Source: Spirochaetaceae bacterium (GTDB lineage Bacteria; Spirochaetota; Spirochaetia; SZUA-6; Bin103). From it: a DNA stretch of 23,800 bases. A program made the translations under genes and the position numbers. Each line of letters opens with the position of its first letter. Position 1 is the first letter of the stretch. This document shows positions 7,223 through 15,998 of the stretch, one piece after another. The notes beneath the pieces were generated by a model. It did not search any database. It saw only the letters and a program-made list of their open reading frames with translations, and was not told where the DNA came from. The DNA lies in NCBI GenBank assembly GCA_028820215.1, contig JAPPKD010000057.1, forward strand, positions 1 to 23,800. Direction: 5' to 3'.

Positions 7223-8269
7223 TCAATCGCGGCTGAACATCTCGTCGGTGTTGAGGCCGCCGAAGGTCGCCCCGCGGGTCGGGGTGATGTGCCAGTCCGT
7301 GCGGGAGTCGGTGTCCGCGTGGTCGCTGCCGCGCGCCATCGAGCGGGTCGATGTGGTGTCGTTCGAGTCGACGGCATCCTCGGGACGCGCCAGCTCACCG
7401 GCGACCTGCCAGCCGCCGGCCGCCACAAGCTCATCGACGCGTTCCAACACTCTGCGGGTGCCGAACCCCCGGTAGCGTTCGTCCGACTCGGAGGTGCGGT
7501 CGCTGTAGATCACGCCGTCGAGCACGTCGCCGTCCGGCCGTGCGTAGAGCGACACGACGCCGTTGTTGCCGGACAGTCCCTCGCCTTCGGGAAGCCACAG
7601 GTCCCAGGCATCCTCCGCCGCCTGCGGATGGGCCGATTCGGTCATCGACGCCGTTTCGTCCACCTCCGCCGGGTCACCGGTGCTGACGCAGTGGATGACG
7701 ATGAAGTCGCCTGGCTCCACCGCGATGGAGGGGAACACCAGCCGGTGGCGGTAGTTGCCCGGCGTCCCGTCGAACAGGGTCACCCCGCCCAGGTCGCCGG
7801 CCGTCAGGGCCACCAGCTCGATCCGGTCGGGCCGCGTACGGGTGCCTCGCGTGGTCAGCTCGGTGATGAGGAGGGCCGGCACCTCGCCGTTGTGGCCGTG
7901 GAAGCGGGCGGTCATTCCCAGGCCGTTGCCGCGCTCATCGGTGACCACCGCCTTGAGCTGGTACTCGGCGCCCGAGCTCTGCTCGGCGACCGACAGCAGC
8001 ATGCGGGCTCCGTCGTAGGCGACGCCATCCAGGCCGAGAGGGGGTTCGATGACCAGCGATCCATCCGCGAGCACCGCGGGCTCGCTGAAGGTGATCGCGA
8101 TCGAGCGCCGGTCCGGCACCTCGACGGCGCGCAGAAGAGGCGGCGTCAGGTCCGGATCGATGACGGTGCGCAGTGCGGGCACCTTGCCGCACGCGCCCAC
8201 GACGCAGAAAAGGCCGGCCAGGCTCGCTGTCGCGGCGAGCCTCCGGAAGTCGATTGTTCGGGTTGCCAT
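7223..8269 (-). CDS. Lipoprotein with Ig-like and lamin-tail-like domains
   Basis: The 348-residue product starts at ATG 8269; a GTG immediately upstream is the alternative. An Arg-containing n-region and hydrophobic stretch end in VVGAC, so Cys27 is a likely lipidation site. Residues about 45-120 (IAITFSEPAVLADGSLVI and YQLKAVVTDERGNGL) resemble the bacterial Ig-like fold found in surface proteins. Residues about 130-250 (LLITELTTRGTRTRPDRIELVALT, GVTLFDG, VEPGDFIVIHCVS) resemble the lamin-tail domain of secreted bacterial proteins. The C-terminal part is unassigned. It is the last gene of the icd-led minus-strand group, 41 bases after the TPR-like lipoprotein, and converges on trxA. The partner or substrate is unknown; an outer-membrane or periplasmic location is inferred. 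Confidence 0.8.
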   Translation of the reverse strand: MATRTIDFRRLAATASLAGLFCVVGACGKVPALRTVIDPDLTPPLLRAVEVPDRRSIAITFSEPAVLADGSLVIEPPLGLDGVAYDGARMLLSVAEQSSGAEYQLKAVVTDERGNGLGMTARFHGHNGEVPALLITELTTRGTRTRPDRIELVALTAGDLGGVTLFDGTPGNYRHRLVFPSIAVEPGDFIVIHCVSTGDPAEVDETASMTESAHPQAAEDAWDLWLPEGEGLSGNNGVVSLYARPDGDVLDGVIYSDRTSESDERYRGFGTRRVLERVDELVAAGGWQVAGELARPEDAVDSNDTTSTRSMARGSDHADTDSRTDWHITPTRGATFGGLNTDEMFSRD

Positions 8270-8310
8270 CACCCCGGATACGGCCGGGGCGGCGGCAGCG
8301 CTTTTGCCGG

Positions 8311-8738
8311 CTACTCTTCGGCGCTCTGCAGCTCCTCGATGACCCGCCGCGCCAGCCGGCCCGGGGCCGGCGGCAGGTCCTCACCTCCTTCGCCGTCGTA
8401 CTTGGCCACCAGAAGGCCCAGCAACTCCATGGCCGCCTGGTCGTCGTCGAGCTTGTGGTGCATGAAGGCGATCTCGTACTCCGCCCAGAGATTGCGCTCG
8501 AGCTCGTCGGGATCGGCGGTGGCCGGGAAGCGTTCCAGGTAGGCGCGGTAGTAGTCCATCGCACCTTGATAATTCCGCTGACTGCTGGCGTCGCGGGCCG
8601 CCTGGAAGTACTCGGGCGCGGTCATCAGCTCGGAGGCGTCCGGCATGGGGGTCTGACAGCCCAGCAGCAGCGCGGCGCCCGCCGCCAGCGGGATGAGCAG
8701 CGATCGCAGGAGGCGGCACGTGCGTGCCGGGGCTCGCA

Positions 8739-8739
<1 letters not shown>
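8311..8739 (-). CDS. Small TPR-like lipoprotein
   Basis: The 142-residue product has a signal peptide ending in ALLLGC, so Cys28 is probably lipidated. Residues about 38-110 contain helix pairs of TPR type (APEYFQAARDASSQRNYQG, then AMDYYRAYLERFPATADP and LWAEYEIAFMHHKLDDDQA), as in short periplasmic scaffolding lipoproteins. The ATG overlaps the icd stop by one base (TGATG), giving coupled translation; a GTG one codon earlier is an alternative. No catalytic motif is seen. A scaffold or envelope-assembly role is inferred from the fold alone, and the link to isocitrate dehydrogenase may be only transcriptional. Confidence 0.82.
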
Positions 8740-9959
<1,220 letters not shown>

Positions 9960-10023
9960 CAGGAGGCTTAGTATATCACCGGATGCACGATCCCCGATGA
10001 CTGGTCAGCGAGTGCCGGATCCC
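9960..10023. promoter_or_regulatory. Divergent intergenic region between icd and the TPR lipoprotein gene
   Basis: On the minus strand TATACT (9975 down to 9970) is a good -10 box. It would start transcription near 9963, only about four bases before the icd ATG at 9959; the mRNA would be leaderless, which fits the missing Shine-Dalgarno. No clear -35 was found. On the plus strand TAGTAT (9969-9974) could be a weak -10 for the lipoprotein gene. AGGAGG at 9961-9966 has no plus-strand start codon at a useful distance. Confidence 0.35.
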
Positions 10024-11112
10024 ATGCCACGTCGCCGCCCGACCGCGGTCCGCAGGTCCCGCCGCTCCCCGGCACGCGGCGCTGCACTCGGACAGGCGGC
10101 GCTCGCACTGGCGGCCGCCATCGTGATCGGGAGCTGCGCCCGTCACGAGCTGCTGTGGGTCCCGGACCGGTCCCTGAACGCCGACCTGCAGCAGCTCCGC
10201 AGCGAGCTGGAGGGGACCGCCGCCGGCGCCGAGACCGCCGACCGGCGGTACGCGCTGGTCGCGGAGATCGCCCGCACCCTGCGGAGCGGCGGGGAAGCGG
10301 GACGCGAGCGGACCTTCCTGACCCTGTACGCCCGGCAGCATCCGCAGGACCCGTACAACGCCGCCCACCTGGTGACCGTCGCGGACTCCTACCTGGAGGG
10401 CGGGCAGACACCGCTGGCCGTGCACTACTACCGGCGGGCGCTGCGCAATCTGCCCGATCTGGAAGTGCGCGGGCGATCGCTGCACCGGCACTGCCTGGAG
10501 CGCCTGGTGGAGCTCGACGATGCCGTCCGCCACGTCGAGTACTACCGGGAGCTGGTCGAGCGGTTTCCCGAACGCATCGACTTCGGCCTGAGCCTCTACC
10601 GTCTCGCGGGTGCGTACGCGGCACGGGGTGACTGGGAGCAGGCTCTGGAGGCGTACGGCACGTTCCTTCGTGCGCCCCCGACCGAGATCCCCGGTCAGCC
10701 CGATGCCTATCGGCAGGTGACCGAGCTGATCCGCTTCCATGGCTCCGACAAGTCATGGGTGCGGGCCGATCTGGACACGCTCGTGGCGGAGGCTCGCGCC
10801 GCCATCGCCAGCCGTGATGCGCGCGCGCTGCGCCGTCTGCAGGCCGGCGTCAACTTCTTCGCGACGTCGTGGGGGAGCGACGCGACGCTCACTCGACGCT
10901 TCAGGTTGGAGGCGTTCTCGATGCGGCGTGTCTACGCCGATGCCGAGTTGCACCCCGATTCCAACGACCGGGAAGCCTTCCTGCGCACGGCGGGATGGAC
11001 GGCACGGGTCACTACCTGGTATTTTTACTTCCGAAGGGTCGACTACAGCATCGATCCGCGCGTCGACGGCACTTGGGAGTGGGCCGGCATCTACTTTGGC
11101 GAGAAGGTGTAG
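10024..11112 (+). CDS. TPR-like lipoprotein of unknown function
   Basis: About 362 residues. An unusually Arg-rich n-region (RRRPTAVRRSRRSPARG) precedes a hydrophobic stretch ending in VIGSC, so Cys38 is a likely lipidation site. Repeated helix pairs at about residues 75-225 look like TPR units: NAAHLVTVADSYLEGGQTP with LAVHYYRRALRNLP, AVRHVEYYRELVERFPERI, and YRLAGAYAARGDWEQALEAYGTFL. The C-terminal part is not recognised and ends in an aromatic segment (TWYFYFRRVDYS, WEWAGIYFGEKV). The start is uncertain: ATG 9997 and GTG 10012 are in frame and no site has a good Shine-Dalgarno. It heads the plus-strand envelope group, 91 bases before the lytic transglycosylase, suggesting a role in peptidoglycan or outer-membrane organisation (inference). 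Confidence 0.78.
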   Translation: MPRRRPTAVRRSRRSPARGAALGQAALALAAAIVIGSCARHELLWVPDRSLNADLQQLRSELEGTAAGAETADRRYALVAEIARTLRSGGEAGRERTFLTLYARQHPQDPYNAAHLVTVADSYLEGGQTPLAVHYYRRALRNLPDLEVRGRSLHRHCLERLVELDDAVRHVEYYRELVERFPERIDFGLSLYRLAGAYAARGDWEQALEAYGTFLRAPPTEIPGQPDAYRQVTELIRFHGSDKSWVRADLDTLVAEARAAIASRDARALRRLQAGVNFFATSWGSDATLTRRFRLEAFSMRRVYADAELHPDSNDREAFLRTAGWTARVTTWYFYFRRVDYSIDPRVDGTWEWAGIYFGEKV

Positions 11113-11132
11113 GTTCGAGAGCGTGTAGGTTC
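11101..11132 (+). repeat. Imperfect 16-base tandem duplication over the stop codon
   Basis: Two adjacent 16-base units, 11101-11116 and 11117-11132, match at 14 of 16 positions and share GTGTAGGTTC. The duplication includes the stop codon of the lipoprotein gene (TAG 11110-11112), so the second copy lies just outside the gene. It has the same 16-base period as the repeat at 11167-11197. Confidence 0.8.
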
Positions 11133-11166
11133 TCCCGCCGCCCACCCCGCACCGGACCGGCAGATG

Positions 11167-11197
11167 CCGGGACGCATAGAGCCCGGGACGCATAGAG
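11167..11197 (+). repeat. 15-base direct repeat with 16-base period next to a ribosome site
   Basis: CCGGGACGCATAGAG occurs at 11167-11181 and again, perfectly, at 11183-11197. The second copy runs into the GAGG ribosome site (11195-11198) of the transglycosylase gene that starts at 11204, so copy number could affect spacing or translation. Confidence 0.85.
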
Positions 11198-11203
11198 GAA
11201 AGG

Positions 11204-12706
11204 ATGAGCAACGCAGCAAGGGGAGCCGGCGTGCGCGCGCTCGTGGCGATCGCCGTGCTCATGACCACGGGGATCGTTCCGCTCGCGGCCCAGGAGTGCC
11301 GGAACGACTGGCAGGCGTGCGACCACGCGCGCGTCGAGCACTACATCAAGCAGTTCACCAAGCGGAACTGGCGTGGATGGCTGCACGGCGTCTGGGAGCG
11401 CTCGTGGATCTACTCCGATCACATCGGCGCTGCAATCGAGCGGCGCGGACTGCCGCAGGAGCTGCGGCTGCTGCCGGTGATCGAGTCGGGTTATCTCCCC
11501 GATGCGGTGTCCCCGAGCGGAGCGGTCGGCATCTGGCAGATCACACGCCTCGGGGCGAGCGGCTATCCGTTGCAGATGGATGGCCGGCTCGACGAGCGGC
11601 GCGACTTCTGGAAGGCGACAGAGGTCGCGCTGGATACCCTGGCAACGAACCGCGAACGCTTCGGCGACTGGCTGCTCGCGATCGCGGCGTACAACGCAGG
11701 CCCGGGCGGGGTGCAGCGGGCGATCGACCGCGCCGGCACCAGGGATTTCTGGGAGTTGCGCCGATCGGGCGCGTTGCCGGAGCAGACGGCGGAGTTCGTG
11801 CCCCGCTTCCTGGCGGCCGTTCGCGTCTTCTCGGAGCCGGAGCGCTACGGTCTTCCGGAGCTCGAGCCGATCACCTGGGTTCGCGTCGGAGCCGGCGGCC
11901 GGGCCGACCTGCGCAAGCTGGCCGCGCACACGGGTATGGACCTCGATCTGCTGCGGACCGCAAATGCGGAGCTCGGCTCGGTGTTCACGCCGAACGACGC
12001 CCGCGTCGAGCCGGCGGTGATCGCATCGAGCGACACGCGTGCCGCGGACCTGCACGGATACTGGCTGAAGGTCCCGGCCGACCACGCCGAGCAGGTGCGG
12101 GCCCTCCTGGCGGAGCGCACGCAGCTGTTCGACTTCATCGAGCACGTGATCCGCGCCGGAGAGACCTTCTGGGCACTCGCGAAACGCTACGGAAGCAGCG
12201 TCGACCTGATCGTCGACGAGAATCCGGGGCTGCACCCGCAACGGCTGCGCCCCGGTCAGACTGCGGTTGTCCCGCTGCTGGCCGTCACTCCGGTGGCCGT
12301 CACTCCGGTGGCGATGCCGTCGGGCGTGACGGTCGAACACCGGGTTCGGCCGGGAGAGACGCTATGGGTCCTGGCGCTCCGGTATGGCAGCAGCGTCGAG
12401 CGGATCCTCGGTGAGAATCCGGGCGTGAATCCGCGGCGGCTGCGGCCGGGCCTGACCGTGGTCATCCCGCTGCCGGGTTCCGTGCCGGACGTGGACTCGC
12501 CGGGCGTCGGGCCTCCGTGGATGGCGCAGGCGGGGTCCGGCGCCGTGCACGTCGTCGAGCACGGCGACTCGCTGTGGGATATCGCGCGCGCCCACGGGGT
12601 GACCGTGGAGGCGCTGGCGGCCAGCAACGGCCGGTCGCCGAACGACATCATCAAGCCTGGCGAAACCCTTATCGTGCAGGCCGGCGGTACGCTGTCGAGC
12701 GCCTGA
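11204..12706 (+). CDS. MltD-type lytic transglycosylase with three LysM domains
   Basis: The 500-residue exported enzyme is predicted to cleave peptidoglycan glycan strands, forming 1,6-anhydro-muramyl ends. A signal peptide (about residues 11-30, ending LAAQ) directs it to the periplasm. It lacks a lipobox, unlike E. coli MltD. The GH23/SLT domain covers about residues 40-225: catalytic Glu94 in LPVIESGY, then SPSGAVGIWQI and AYNAGPGGV. Three LysM glycan-binding domains lie at about 312-356, 377-421 and 448-492, each with the (G)ETFWALA/GETLWVLA/GDSLWDIA turn and the (L)RPGQT or IKPGET end. A 15-base tandem repeat makes up part of the linker between LysM1 and LysM2. The ATG is preceded by GAGG at five-base spacing, and the stop overlaps the next gene by one base. 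Confidence 0.93.
   Translation: MSNAARGAGVRALVAIAVLMTTGIVPLAAQECRNDWQACDHARVEHYIKQFTKRNWRGWLHGVWERSWIYSDHIGAAIERRGLPQELRLLPVIESGYLPDAVSPSGAVGIWQITRLGASGYPLQMDGRLDERRDFWKATEVALDTLATNRERFGDWLLAIAAYNAGPGGVQRAIDRAGTRDFWELRRSGALPEQTAEFVPRFLAAVRVFSEPERYGLPELEPITWVRVGAGGRADLRKLAAHTGMDLDLLRTANAELGSVFTPNDARVEPAVIASSDTRAADLHGYWLKVPADHAEQVRALLAERTQLFDFIEHVIRAGETFWALAKRYGSSVDLIVDENPGLHPQRLRPGQTAVVPLLAVTPVAVTPVAMPSGVTVEHRVRPGETLWVLALRYGSSVERILGENPGVNPRRLRPGLTVVIPLPGSVPDVDSPGVGPPWMAQAGSGAVHVVEHGDSLWDIARAHGVTVEALAASNGRSPNDIIKPGETLIVQAGGTLSSA
12281..12310 (+). repeat. Perfect 15-base tandem repeat inside the LysM linker
   Basis: GCCGTCACTCCGGTG is repeated exactly at 12281-12295 and 12296-12310. It encodes AVTPV twice (LAVTPVAVTPVA) in the spacer between LysM1 and LysM2. 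The unit is a multiple of three, so changes in copy number would keep the frame and only lengthen or shorten the linker. Confidence 0.9.
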
Positions 12707-14088
12707 TGGAGGGGTCCGCGCCGTCGGGGGTGGCCGCAAGGCAGACCCGGACGGCGCGCCCGCTTGCCCTGATCGCCCTGCTGCCGGTGATCATGGCGCT
12801 TCTGGCGGCGTGCGGGGAACGGCGCGTAGGCTGGGGCGTGGTGCTCTGGGCACCGCAACCGGGCGTCGACGGATCGGTGCTCTCCATCAGTGGCGAGTCG
12901 GACATCCAGGACGTCTACCGCTATGCCGACGCCGAAACGGTCCGCGAGATTGCCCGCTGGCGGGTGAGACTGTTCACCGACCGGCAGCAGGCGGAAGCGT
13001 TCGCAGCCTCCTACCGCGACCTGGTCCACACCTTCGGCTACGCCGCGCGGATCGGCTTGCCGATCCGGGAAGCGGCCGACGCCCGTTCGGCCCTGCTCTA
13101 CCGTCTGCGCGAGGGCGAGGCCGTCAAGATCATCGGCCGCGGGGAGGGCCCGGTGACGGTCGGCGACTACAGCAACTTCTGGTATCAGGTGCTCACCGCC
13201 GACGGCACGCAGGGGTTCACGTTCGGGGAGTTCCTGCTGCTGTTCGAGACCGGAGAGGATCCGCAGGCGGCGGCCGACCGGCTGCTCGGCGAAGAGGCGG
13301 AGCTGGAGCGCATCACCGGTGTCGCGTGGCGCCCGCAGTACTACGCGGACATGCTGCTCCGCCGGCGGATCGATCTCACGCGGCTGAACGACACGTACGG
13401 GTTCACGGTAGAGCCGGGCAGCCGGACCGTCCCGACGGCGGGGGAGGTTCTGCCGCAGGGTGCCGGCGGGCTGGCGCGCATGCGACTGCCGGAGCTGGAT
13501 CTGGCGTTCGCATTCGACCGGATCGATCGCATTGGCGAGGAGGTGTTCGTCCTGCACGGCAGCGGCGTCCGGATCGTCTCGGAAACCGAGGGGAGCATCA
13601 TGGTCTCGTTCCAGCATGAAGGACGGCTGCAGACGCAGAAGTTCGTCGTCCTCGACGCCGACGTGCAGGATCTGATCGCTGCCGAGCGGGAGCGCCGGGA
13701 CAGGATCTACGAAGCGCTGCGCGAAAGCGGGCCGACGCTGCGGTCGAGCGCCTACGGCGAGGTCCTGCTGGAGCCGTCGCAGCGGTTCCGCTGGAGCGGC
13801 TTCGAGCGGTTGGTCCCGGGCGTCATCCCCGCCGACGCGGCGGGAACCGGAACCGTCACCCTGAGGCTGCACCTGTCGCGGCCGCTGCGCGCCGAGTACT
13901 CCGGCGCGCTCACCATGGCGTTTGATCGCGGCGGCGAAACAGCGCCGCCGGCGGCGGTCACTTTCGTCTACACGCGTGACGAAGAGGGGATCCGGATGGC
14001 TCTGGCGGGCGACATCGATGAAGAGCAACTCCTGGTGCTGGGCACCGCGGCCCCGCCGCTGGTGATCTACTTCCGGTTCGCGGGCTGA
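12706..14088 (+). CDS. SH3-like domain lipoprotein
   Basis: The 460-residue product has ATG 12706 overlapping the transglycosylase stop by one base (TGATG). The signal peptide ends LLAAC, giving Cys36 as lipidation site. Residues about 116-180 (ADARSALLYRLREGEAVKIIGRGEG, FWYQVLTADGTQGFTFGEFLLLF) match the pattern of bacterial SH3 domains, which bind peptidoglycan peptides. Residues about 41-95 may be a related or degenerate module. The remaining half is not recognised: it has predicted beta strands, a conserved-looking VFVLHGSGVRIVSETEGSIMVSF segment, and a beta-rich C-terminus (ALTMAFDRGGE to VIYFRFAG). Tight coupling to the transglycosylase suggests the two act together at the cell wall (inference). 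No catalytic motif is seen. Confidence 0.85.
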   Translation: MEGSAPSGVAARQTRTARPLALIALLPVIMALLAACGERRVGWGVVLWAPQPGVDGSVLSISGESDIQDVYRYADAETVREIARWRVRLFTDRQQAEAFAASYRDLVHTFGYAARIGLPIREAADARSALLYRLREGEAVKIIGRGEGPVTVGDYSNFWYQVLTADGTQGFTFGEFLLLFETGEDPQAAADRLLGEEAELERITGVAWRPQYYADMLLRRRIDLTRLNDTYGFTVEPGSRTVPTAGEVLPQGAGGLARMRLPELDLAFAFDRIDRIGEEVFVLHGSGVRIVSETEGSIMVSFQHEGRLQTQKFVVLDADVQDLIAAERERRDRIYEALRESGPTLRSSAYGEVLLEPSQRFRWSGFERLVPGVIPADAAGTGTVTLRLHLSRPLRAEYSGALTMAFDRGGETAPPAAVTFVYTRDEEGIRMALAGDIDEEQLLVLGTAAPPLVIYFRFAG

Positions 14089-14089
14089 C

Positions 14090-15967
14090 GTGGCTGCCGT
14101 CACCCTGGAAGGGGTCAGCGTCGCCTACGGCGCGCAGACGGTGCTCGCCGGCGCAAGCACCACGCTGGCACGGGGAGACCGTGTCGCCCTGGCCGGTCCC
14201 AACGGCAGCGGCAAGAGCACGCTGCTGCGCGTGGCCGCCGGCGAGCTTCCCCCGGACGCCGGCAGCGTGCGCCTGCAGCGCGGCGCGCGGGTGTGCTACC
14301 TGCCGCAGTCCGGGTCCGGCGACGACGCGGCCAGGTCCGGGCGGACGGTCGTCCAGGAGCTGGAGCGTGCGTTCACCGACCTGCACGCGGTGGCGGCCGA
14401 GGCCACGGCGCTGGAGGGACGCATGGCCGACGGAGATGACGTCGAGGAGGTGCTCACCGCGTACGGGGAGCTCCTCGAACGGCTGGAGCGCGGCGGCTAC
14501 CACGAGCGCGACCGTGAGATCGGCGTCGTCATGCGCGGCCTGGGGTTCGAGGAATCGGACCGCGACCGGCCGGTGAGCGAGCTGTCCGGCGGCTGGGAGA
14601 TGCGGGTCGCGCTGGGCCGCGTGCTGCTGAGCCGCGCCGACCTGCTGCTCCTCGACGAGCCCACCAACTACCTGGACCTGCCGGCGCGCGAATGGCTGGA
14701 GGGCTTCCTGGCGCGCGGCGAAGGCGGCTTCATGGTGGTCGCCCACGACCGCGAGTTCCTGGATCGCTGCTGCCAGAGCGTGCTGGAGATCCGCGACGGC
14801 CGGCTCCGCTCCTACGCGGGCGGCTACTCCGACTTCGAGCGGGCGCGGGCCGAGCAGGTCCGCGCCGACGCCAAGGCGTACGACCTGCAGCAGGAAGAGA
14901 TCGAACGGATCGAGGCGTTCATCCGCCGCTTCCGCGCCACCGCCTCCAAGGCGCGCCTGGTGCAGAGCAGGATCCGCTACCTGGAGAAGCTGCCTCGCCG
15001 CGAGCGGCCGGTGCAGGCGCCGACCATCAAGCTGTCGCTGCCCGATCCGCCGCGCAGCGGCAAGGTGCCGCTGACCTGCGCCGGGTTGGCAAGGCGCTAC
15101 GGCGACCTGCAGGTGTACGCGGGCGTCGACCTGGAGGTGGAGCGCAACGACCGGCTGGCCGTGGTCGGCAAGAACGGCGCCGGCAAGTCCACGCTGATGC
15201 GGGCCCTGGCCGGCGCAGAGGAGCCGAGCGCCGGCTCGATCAGGCGGGCCGTGGGCCTGCGGCAGGCGTACTTCGCGCAGGATCAGGAGCGGCAGCTCGA
15301 TCCCGGGCTGACGGTGCTGGAGACGGTTCAGGCCGCCGCGGCCGCCGACCAGCAGCAGAAGGTCCGCGACCTGCTTGGCGCCTTCCTGTTCAACGCGGAC
15401 GATGTCGACAAGCCGGTGGGCGTGCTGTCCGGCGGCGAGCGCGTGCGCGTGGCGCTGGCGCGCCTGCTGCTGCAGCCGATCAACCTGCTGCTGCTGGACG
15501 AGCCCACCAACCACCTGGACATCGTCTCCACCGAAGCGCTGGCGCGCGCCCTGGAGCAGTACCGGGGAACGCTGATCGTGGTCTCGCACGACCGCGCGTT
15601 CCTGCGCCGGCTGGTCACCGGCGTCCTGGAGGTGGACCGCGGCGGCGCCCGCCTGTACCCCGGCGACTTCTCCTACTACGAATGGAAACGGAAGAACGAG
15701 GATGAGGACGCCCCGGCTCGCGCCACCGACCGGCGCAGGAGCCGGGACCGCACCAGGGAGAAGCCGCAGCCCCGGTCGCGGGCTGCCAGCGAGGATCGGG
15801 TGCTGGAGGAGCTGGAGGAGCTGGAGCAGCAGCGGATACGGATCGAGGCGGACCTGGCGCGCGAGGACACGTGGCGCGACGGGCAGGCGATGCGCGAGCT
15901 GAAGCGGTCGCTGGCCCGCAACCGGGAACGGGAGCACGAGTTGACGAGCTCGCTCTCGTCCGATTGA
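14090..15967 (+). CDS. ABC-F family ATPase (ribosome-associated type)
   Basis: The 625-residue protein has two ATPase domains and no membrane segments, as in ABC-F proteins, which act on ribosomes as translation factors or antibiotic-protection proteins. Domain 1: Walker A GPNGSGKST (36-44), signature LSGG (165-168), Walker B LLLLDEPTNYLD with catalytic Glu190. The inter-domain linker (about 245-300) has the family motif FRATASKARLVQSRIRYLEKL. Domain 2: Walker A GKNGAGKST (360-368), LSGG from 446, LLLLDEPTNHLD with Glu471. A charged coiled-coil tail (VLEELEELEQQRIRIEADL, MRELKRSLARNRERE) resembles the Uup-type C-terminal extension. The GTG start lies one base after the previous stop. A Uup-like role is possible; the exact subfamily cannot be assigned by eye. 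Confidence 0.92.
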   Translation: MAAVTLEGVSVAYGAQTVLAGASTTLARGDRVALAGPNGSGKSTLLRVAAGELPPDAGSVRLQRGARVCYLPQSGSGDDAARSGRTVVQELERAFTDLHAVAAEATALEGRMADGDDVEEVLTAYGELLERLERGGYHERDREIGVVMRGLGFEESDRDRPVSELSGGWEMRVALGRVLLSRADLLLLDEPTNYLDLPAREWLEGFLARGEGGFMVVAHDREFLDRCCQSVLEIRDGRLRSYAGGYSDFERARAEQVRADAKAYDLQQEEIERIEAFIRRFRATASKARLVQSRIRYLEKLPRRERPVQAPTIKLSLPDPPRSGKVPLTCAGLARRYGDLQVYAGVDLEVERNDRLAVVGKNGAGKSTLMRALAGAEEPSAGSIRRAVGLRQAYFAQDQERQLDPGLTVLETVQAAAAADQQQKVRDLLGAFLFNADDVDKPVGVLSGGERVRVALARLLLQPINLLLLDEPTNHLDIVSTEALARALEQYRGTLIVVSHDRAFLRRLVTGVLEVDRGGARLYPGDFSYYEWKRKNEDEDAPARATDRRRSRDRTREKPQPRSRAASEDRVLEELEELEQQRIRIEADLAREDTWRDGQAMRELKRSLARNREREHELTSSLSSD

Positions 15968-15998
15968 AGCCGGGGGAGTAGATTATCCGCACGACGCC

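Noticed and set aside
7205..7233. Six-base inverted repeat GCCGCG/CGCGGC between trxA and the lamin-tail lipoprotein
   Set aside because: The stem is short, the loop is 17 bases, there is no T-run, and one arm lies inside the lipoprotein gene; too weak to call a terminator.
9961..9966. AGGAGG as ribosome site for the plus-strand lipoprotein gene
   Set aside because: No ATG, GTG or TTG in the right frame lies 5-10 bases downstream; the bases are chance sequence just before icd.
13958..15937. Minus-strand frame of about 659 codons opposite the ABC-F gene
   Set aside because: The opposite strand has two intact ATPase domains with all motifs; the antisense product has no recognisable domain.
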